Positions 16,701-19,224 of a DNA stretch of 19,224 bases are shown here, in pieces; positions within the stretch are counted from its first letter, which is position 1, and the number at the start of each line of letters is the position of its first letter. The notes beneath the pieces are model-generated. The model worked only from the letters and a program-made list of their open reading frames with translations, was not told where the DNA came from and searched no databases. This DNA comes from Hyphomicrobiaceae bacterium (GTDB lineage: Bacteria > Pseudomonadota > Alphaproteobacteria > Rhizobiales > JAKIUO01). The stretch lies in NCBI GenBank assembly GCA_021647535.1, contig JAKIUO010000035.1:1-19224 (forward strand). The letters are read 5' to 3'. Position numbers and translations under genes: made by a program.

Positions 16701-17536
16701 CTGATGCAGCTGGCGGCACAGGTCTGGGCATCACCAGCCCAACCACGCCCGCCACCACAACGGCGATTGGCAACTGGGACGATGACATCCTGTTTGGCGG
16801 GCTTGGCAATGACACGCTTTATGGCGGGGCCGGCAACGACCTTGCCTATGGTGAAGACGGCGGTGATATTCTGGTGCTCGGCGATGGCGATGATTGGGGC
16901 GAAGGTGGCGCTGGTTTTGACTGGATTTATGGCGGCGATGGCGCAGATACTCTGCTTGGCGGCGCGGGAGCTACCGATGTTCTGCTCGGCGACGCTGGCA
17001 ATGATACGCTTTATGGCCAGGACGGTTTTGATTATCTTTATGGCTATGCCGACAATGATCTGATCTATGGCGGCAACGGCGTCGATGTGGCTTATGGTGG
17101 CACTGGCATTGACACGATCTATGGCGAAGCTGATACGGACTGGCTGTTTGGCGGCGCTGGCAATGACTTTCTTTATGGCGGCGCCAATCCTGATCTGCTG
17201 ATCGGCGAAGCGGGGGCTGATATTGTCAATGCAGGCACTGGCAATGACTGGATCTGGGGCGATGCCATCACCGGCGTTGGCGGTGGCGGCGCGGACCATT
17301 TCGTGTTTGTCGATGGCGATGGGGTTGATGTCATCTACGATTTTGAAGACGGCATTGATCTGATTGACCTCTCAGGCTCCAGCGCCACCAGCATGGCTAA
17401 TGTGACTGTCGGCCAGATTGCCGGCGGCTTCACCTGGATTACCTATGGCGGCAGCGGCGATGTTCTCTATCTCTGGGGCGCTGGCAGCCAGGCCGTTGGC
17501 GACGCCAATATCACAAGCTCAGACTTTATCTTTTGA
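13742..17536 (+). CDS. Secreted RTX protein with serralysin-like (M10) domain, two LamG-like domains and an F5/8C-like domain
   Basis: This is a 1264-residue extracellular multidomain protein. Residues ~30-240 resemble serralysin-type M10 metalloproteases: a zinc-motif region HEGAGHALGLHHP (163-175) and a Met-turn DSRQYSQMSYLSAS. Residues ~240-340 form the start of an RTX roll. A LamG/pentraxin-like domain (~353-550, with LVFGQDQDSVGGGF), an F5/8 type C-like domain (~567-700), a short RTX block (~733-770) and a second LamG-like domain (~779-980, with LIFGQEQDALGGGF) follow. The main RTX array of GGxGxDxLYGG-type calcium repeats spans ~1013-1183. It ends with a serralysin-type tail (ADHFVFVDGDGVDVIYDFEDG) ending SSDFIF. 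There is no N-terminal signal, as expected for type I secretion. The zinc motif has one extra residue between Glu164 and His168, so proteolytic activity is uncertain. GGGA lies about eleven bases before the ATG. No secretion genes are adjacent. Confidence 0.88.
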   Translation: MAVKDVTGYLDPSNPLSGLVGTQINGKDVWSAYQTAEHIARYQTTWADLRDGSAATDLNVSYNFVLGTTNPTGVSLDFGPGQMEMARLVFEYISEITPMTFTEIVTETAGNTADLHLVNQDTNRGGGAANLPNEGNGGIGIGGRGSTTLHYQQGSYTQHLLFHEGAGHALGLHHPGLYNGSVDYATQVDHWNDSRQYSQMSYLSASTTGGGTSSLSTLGLHDILAMQIEYGANMATNTGNDTYGYNASQSGGSYDFTTGVNAMGFSIWDAAGTDTLDFSGSTAGTQMDLREGSFSTANGWTHNVSIAYGAVVENAVGSALDDAILGNTTNNVLHGGAGHDVIRGGVDAVPDFAVDPRHFTGIEINRDPLVRDQYLQVDNIQSFSGGAFTIEMMVEIIRVPNNGIQFVSYAVAGSANEFLIFTPGNGGNLQIHINGIVYDTTIPTETIVDGQPHRLSVSWDSSTGALNTYIDGALANSGIHQAGAPISIGGTLVFGQDQDSVGGGFQAQQVLQGTIGDIRIFDDVRTAAEITSNRFTTLTGNEANLANNWQVQAGDTTTVTDVAVANPSVNLTDLLPGHFTPTQSSTYPGGDVNLVLDNDTGTFNHTLNTGNEWLLLTFDQVRDISTVSIQNRPGQGARLNGATVSVLDAAGNVIYTSAPITGATNSEVFSFTLPSAVAASAVRVDQTTNFLHLAEVNVFGPAPAGVTVDPALLNTDLTIHSGASGAAAAVHNTAPVVDTSPDNDILYGEQGNDVLRGGWGDDVLYGHGGNVANDSPFATSTALALNQNGVSDQYLAATNYQGIGGANSTVQFTIEMLVGGLSAGYTPLLSYANAQTFNAIIFEITAAGTINLVYRGSGQDTGISAAGLTDGATHRFSVSWDGTPGGEYVIYIDGAEVGRGSHPRQVWQLDTGGTLIFGQEQDALGGGFQSSQIISGNVGDIRVFNDVRTAQEITDNAFAPLADPANTQGLVNNWQADGNSVANGIVADAAGGTGLGITSPTTPATTTAIGNWDDDILFGGLGNDTLYGGAGNDLAYGEDGGDILVLGDGDDWGEGGAGFDWIYGGDGADTLLGGAGATDVLLGDAGNDTLYGQDGFDYLYGYADNDLIYGGNGVDVAYGGTGIDTIYGEADTDWLFGGAGNDFLYGGANPDLLIGEAGADIVNAGTGNDWIWGDAITGVGGGGADHFVFVDGDGVDVIYDFEDGIDLIDLSGSSATSMANVTVGQIAGGFTWITYGGSGDVLYLWGAGSQAVGDANITSSDFIF

Positions 17537-17552
17537 TCAAACGGTAAAACCC

Positions 17553-17576
17553 CACCCGAAGGGCCGGGTGCTTTTT
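17553..17576 (+). terminator. Rho-independent terminator of the RTX gene
   Basis: A six-base-pair stem (CACCCG / CGGGTG) with loop AAGGGC is followed by CTTTTT, 17 bases after the stop codon. Confidence 0.75.
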
Positions 17577-17650
17577 ACCAGCAGCGACAGATTGCTCGGC
17601 TAATGGTACCCGTACCACGTCGCCTCGTACTCTATCACTGCTGGTAAAAA
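17572..17650. repeat. Perfect 13-bp inverted repeat with internal hairpin
   Basis: TTTTTACCAGCAG (17572-17584) is matched exactly by its complement CTGCTGGTAAAAA (17638-17650). Between them lies a second perfect hairpin, TGGTAC-CC-GTACCA (about 17605-17618). The left arm starts in the T-run of the RTX terminator. It could be a cruciform or folded RNA element, a small mobile element with inverted ends, or part of transcript termination between the converging transcripts. Confidence 0.5.
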
Positions 17651-17735
17651 TCGCTCCGGTGCAATGGATCAAGATTAAGGGCGCTTGGTATTATGTATAG
17701 CTTCGCCTTTGGTTATCAGTGCGCAATTGTTGGTA

Positions 17736-18632
17736 TTATTTGCTCGCCTGATTAAGGTGTGACAAAGCTTTGGGGGCTGTCGTGTGGCCTTTTTTCGTGG
17801 CGGCGTGGTAGAGGGTTTTGGCTAGACTTATATTGGGTTCGACGCTGAATGCGCTGCTAATTTTGTCAAGAAAGAAAGGGTCATAGGTTTTGCCAGTTGA
17901 AATGTGGCCTCAACACTGCCTTGGCTCATGGCGTAATGAAGCATTAGTCTGGCAGTTATTATATCACCAAGGCTGATTTGCGAGTTGGCATCGGCGATGA
18001 GCTTGCGGACATCTTGTGAGTCTATGATGGGTTTTATGAAGGTCTGTTTGGGTAATTTAGGTTTCGCTTTAGGTAGCCTTGGTGATGCCGCTGGCAGCTT
18101 TACGGCAGTAGCCTTGGCAGGGAGTTTGGGCGCGCGGGATGGTTCTGGATTTTGAGGTGTTTTTTTGGGGATAGAGGCGAGTGTTACAGGTGGGGTTTTG
18201 ACTGGCACCTTGTGTTTGTCTGGGGGAGGTATCAAGAGGACAGGTGGCTTAGAGGGAGTGGCAATATTGCTGGGCTTTCTTTGGAGCTCTAGCCATGACA
18301 ATATTTTATCCAGATTAAAATAATTGGAATTGCTGGTTGTCGCATAAAGGGCGCCACTAACAATTTCAACAAGTAAGACGGTAAGCCCAATAGTCGACAG
18401 GAAGGTCGTAGCAAGGGAACGACTGCTTTGTTGGGGTGTCGTTGGAGTGGGGGATCGTTCATAACCTCCATTGAAACCTGAGACCTGGTGCTGCAGGATA
18501 GCGCGGCGTTGGATATCTTTTCTGGTACTGTTGGTGGGCTGGCAGTTTGCACGGCGTTTGCTGCTAGGGCCTGCTGTTGTGCTGCCAGATTTTTCAGGCG
18601 TGGTGCAATCTGAACAAAGCTGTCGACATAGC
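17736..18632 (-). pseudogene. Decayed gene for a Sel1-like membrane protein
   Basis: Three frames on the minus strand together read like one protein. The first part (about 18632-18520) reads APRLKNLAAQQQALAANAV, a probable coiled coil. The second (about 18520-17895) has one membrane helix (TFLSTIGLTVLLVEIVSGAL), a long Pro/Lys/Ala-rich linker, and a helical pair VRKLIADANSQISLGDI/ITARLMLHYAMSQGSVEA. The third continues this as KTYDPFFLDKISSAFSVEPN...LAKTLYHAATKKGH, the usual end of Sel1-like repeats, stopping at 17738-17736. The second shift falls in a run of four A (near 17895), where a fifth A restores the frame. A shift near 18520 is less exactly placed. Its 5' end is fused to an RND exporter fragment. 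Sequencing error at the A run cannot be excluded. Confidence 0.65.
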
Positions 18633-19100
18633 TGACTTGCTTTTGCTGGCGCAGCCATTTGGTGAAACGCTCTAAATCAGCTAAGTAGGTCTCGTCAAAA
18701 ACGCCATTTTCCTTTGCAGCAGGCAAGGAGAAATCCAGCACAATACTGCCTGAAATATGTTTTTCGTAATAATCAGAGCTGACACGAAACTCATATCGAT
18801 GGTCGAAATATTGGGTGAATTTGTCGTCAAACTCAATTTTAGATATGCCAAAAAATGCAGCGGCCGTAATCATGACAAATATGAGAATGAGCGCCAGCGG
18901 CCATTTCAGCACGAATGTGTCCAAAGCGTCGCATCTTGCTGCTTTTATCAGAGCGCGCTTTGCCAGAATTGGGGCGCAAAAGTACAATCATCACAGGCAA
19001 TAGCGTGAAGGACAGGATGTAGGTGACAGCCAGACCAAAGGCAACGAGATTGCCGAGCTCGTGAAAGGGTTTCGAGCTGGCAAAATTGAGGCTTAAAAAT
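18630..19100 (-). pseudogene. RND-superfamily exporter gene fragment, truncated and frameshifted
   Basis: Only the middle of an RND exporter remains. Frame one (about 19100-18925) reads FLSLNFASSKPFHELGNLVA and LTYILSFTLLPVMIVLLRP-like sequence, typical of the helices before the mid-protein loop. After a frameshift near 18915-18930, frame two reads TFVLKWPLALILIF, the seventh helix, and GISKIEFDDKFTQYFDHRYEFRVSSDYYEKH, the start of the second periplasmic loop, to about YVDSF. It then runs straight into the Sel1-like gene sequence. The 5' part is lost to an IS30-family element at its upstream border. It is a different RND subtype from the intact exporter at 4848-7262. Confidence 0.8.
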
Positions 19101-19224
19101 CGCCCCTTCAACATTGAAACGCAACATCTGTGCACGTCTTTGAAAACACCTCATATGGGGTTTTGTAGTTGAGACATTTTCTGGGTCGTCTGTTCAGCCT
19201 GTCTTCAATTATCTGAATTTCAGC
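19101..19224 (-). mobile_element. IS30-family insertion sequence, right end
   Basis: The element enters at the right edge and appears to end within a few bases of 19101, because the RND exporter coding sequence resumes directly beside it (FLSLNF begins at about 19099). The sequence just inside the border (GTTGCGTTTCAATGTTGAAG on the minus strand) should hold the terminal inverted repeat; the partner end is not visible. Confidence 0.75.
19108..19224 (-). CDS. IS30-family transposase, C-terminal end
   Basis: The last 38 codons of an IS30-family transposase read in from the right edge; the rest lies outside the window. The end reads EIQIIEDRLNRRPRKCLNYK then TPYEVF, which is the conserved C-terminal block of IS30 DDE transposases ('I-E-x-R-L-N-x-R-P-R-K-x-L-x-y-x-T-P-x-E-V-F'). 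The reading frame is intact to TGA at 19110-19108. Confidence 0.88.
   Translation of the reverse strand, partial: AEIQIIEDRLNRRPRKCLNYKTPYEVFSKTCTDVAFQC

Noticed and set aside
17013..17260. Tandem DNA repeats that could suggest CRISPR or satellite DNA
   Set aside because: They encode the glycine/aspartate-rich RTX nonapeptides in frame; there are no spacers and the repeats are protein-level only.
15758..17299. Long minus-strand frames opposite the RTX gene
   Set aside because: They are antisense shadows of repetitive Gly/Asp codons; the plus strand carries LamG and RTX motifs.

Overview
The window looks like an alphaproteobacterial chromosome of about 50% G+C. The best markers are a DUF1465/RcdA-type protein, found only in alphaproteobacteria as far as I know, and an aspartyl-tRNA synthetase with the extended alphaproteobacterial form of motif 2 (RADRSPGEFYQLD). 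I cannot name the genus. No tRNA, rRNA or CRISPR array was found.

Left part (1-4.6 kb) is housekeeping. The 5' end of a methionine aminopeptidase gene (map) runs off the left edge and diverges from aspS. After a strong terminator come rcdA, a polyphosphate kinase 2 gene (ppk2) and a short TusE/DsrC-family sulfur-carrier gene. Terminators follow aspS, rcdA and the DsrC-like gene, and promoter-like sequences precede ppk2 and the DsrC-like gene, so these are probably separate units.

Middle (4.6-13.5 kb) is about envelope transport. A 177-bp palindromic, MITE-like element lies between the DsrC-like gene and a convergent 804-residue RND-superfamily exporter gene on the minus strand. Divergent from that exporter is a copper/silver-type efflux operon: a small secreted Cys/His/Met-rich protein, a CusB-like adaptor with its own heavy-metal-binding domain, and a CusA-like pump that keeps the three methionines of the E. 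coli CusA copper site. No outer-membrane channel gene accompanies them here.

Right part (13.7-19.2 kb) is accessory. A 1264-residue RTX protein has a serralysin-like N-terminal domain, two LamG/pentraxin-like domains around an F5/8C-like domain, RTX repeats and a type I secretion-type C-terminus. Its zinc motif carries a one-residue insertion (HEGAGH instead of HExGH). After it comes a decayed stretch on the minus strand: a Sel1-like membrane protein gene with frameshifts, joined to a fragment of an RND exporter gene that is frameshifted and cut by an IS30-family element at the right edge.

The least explained signals are an approximately 100-bp non-coding repeat present at 2.3 and 7.5 kb whose differences are compatible with a conserved RNA fold, the MITE-like palindrome at 4.6-4.8 kb, and a 13-bp perfect inverted repeat after the RTX gene.
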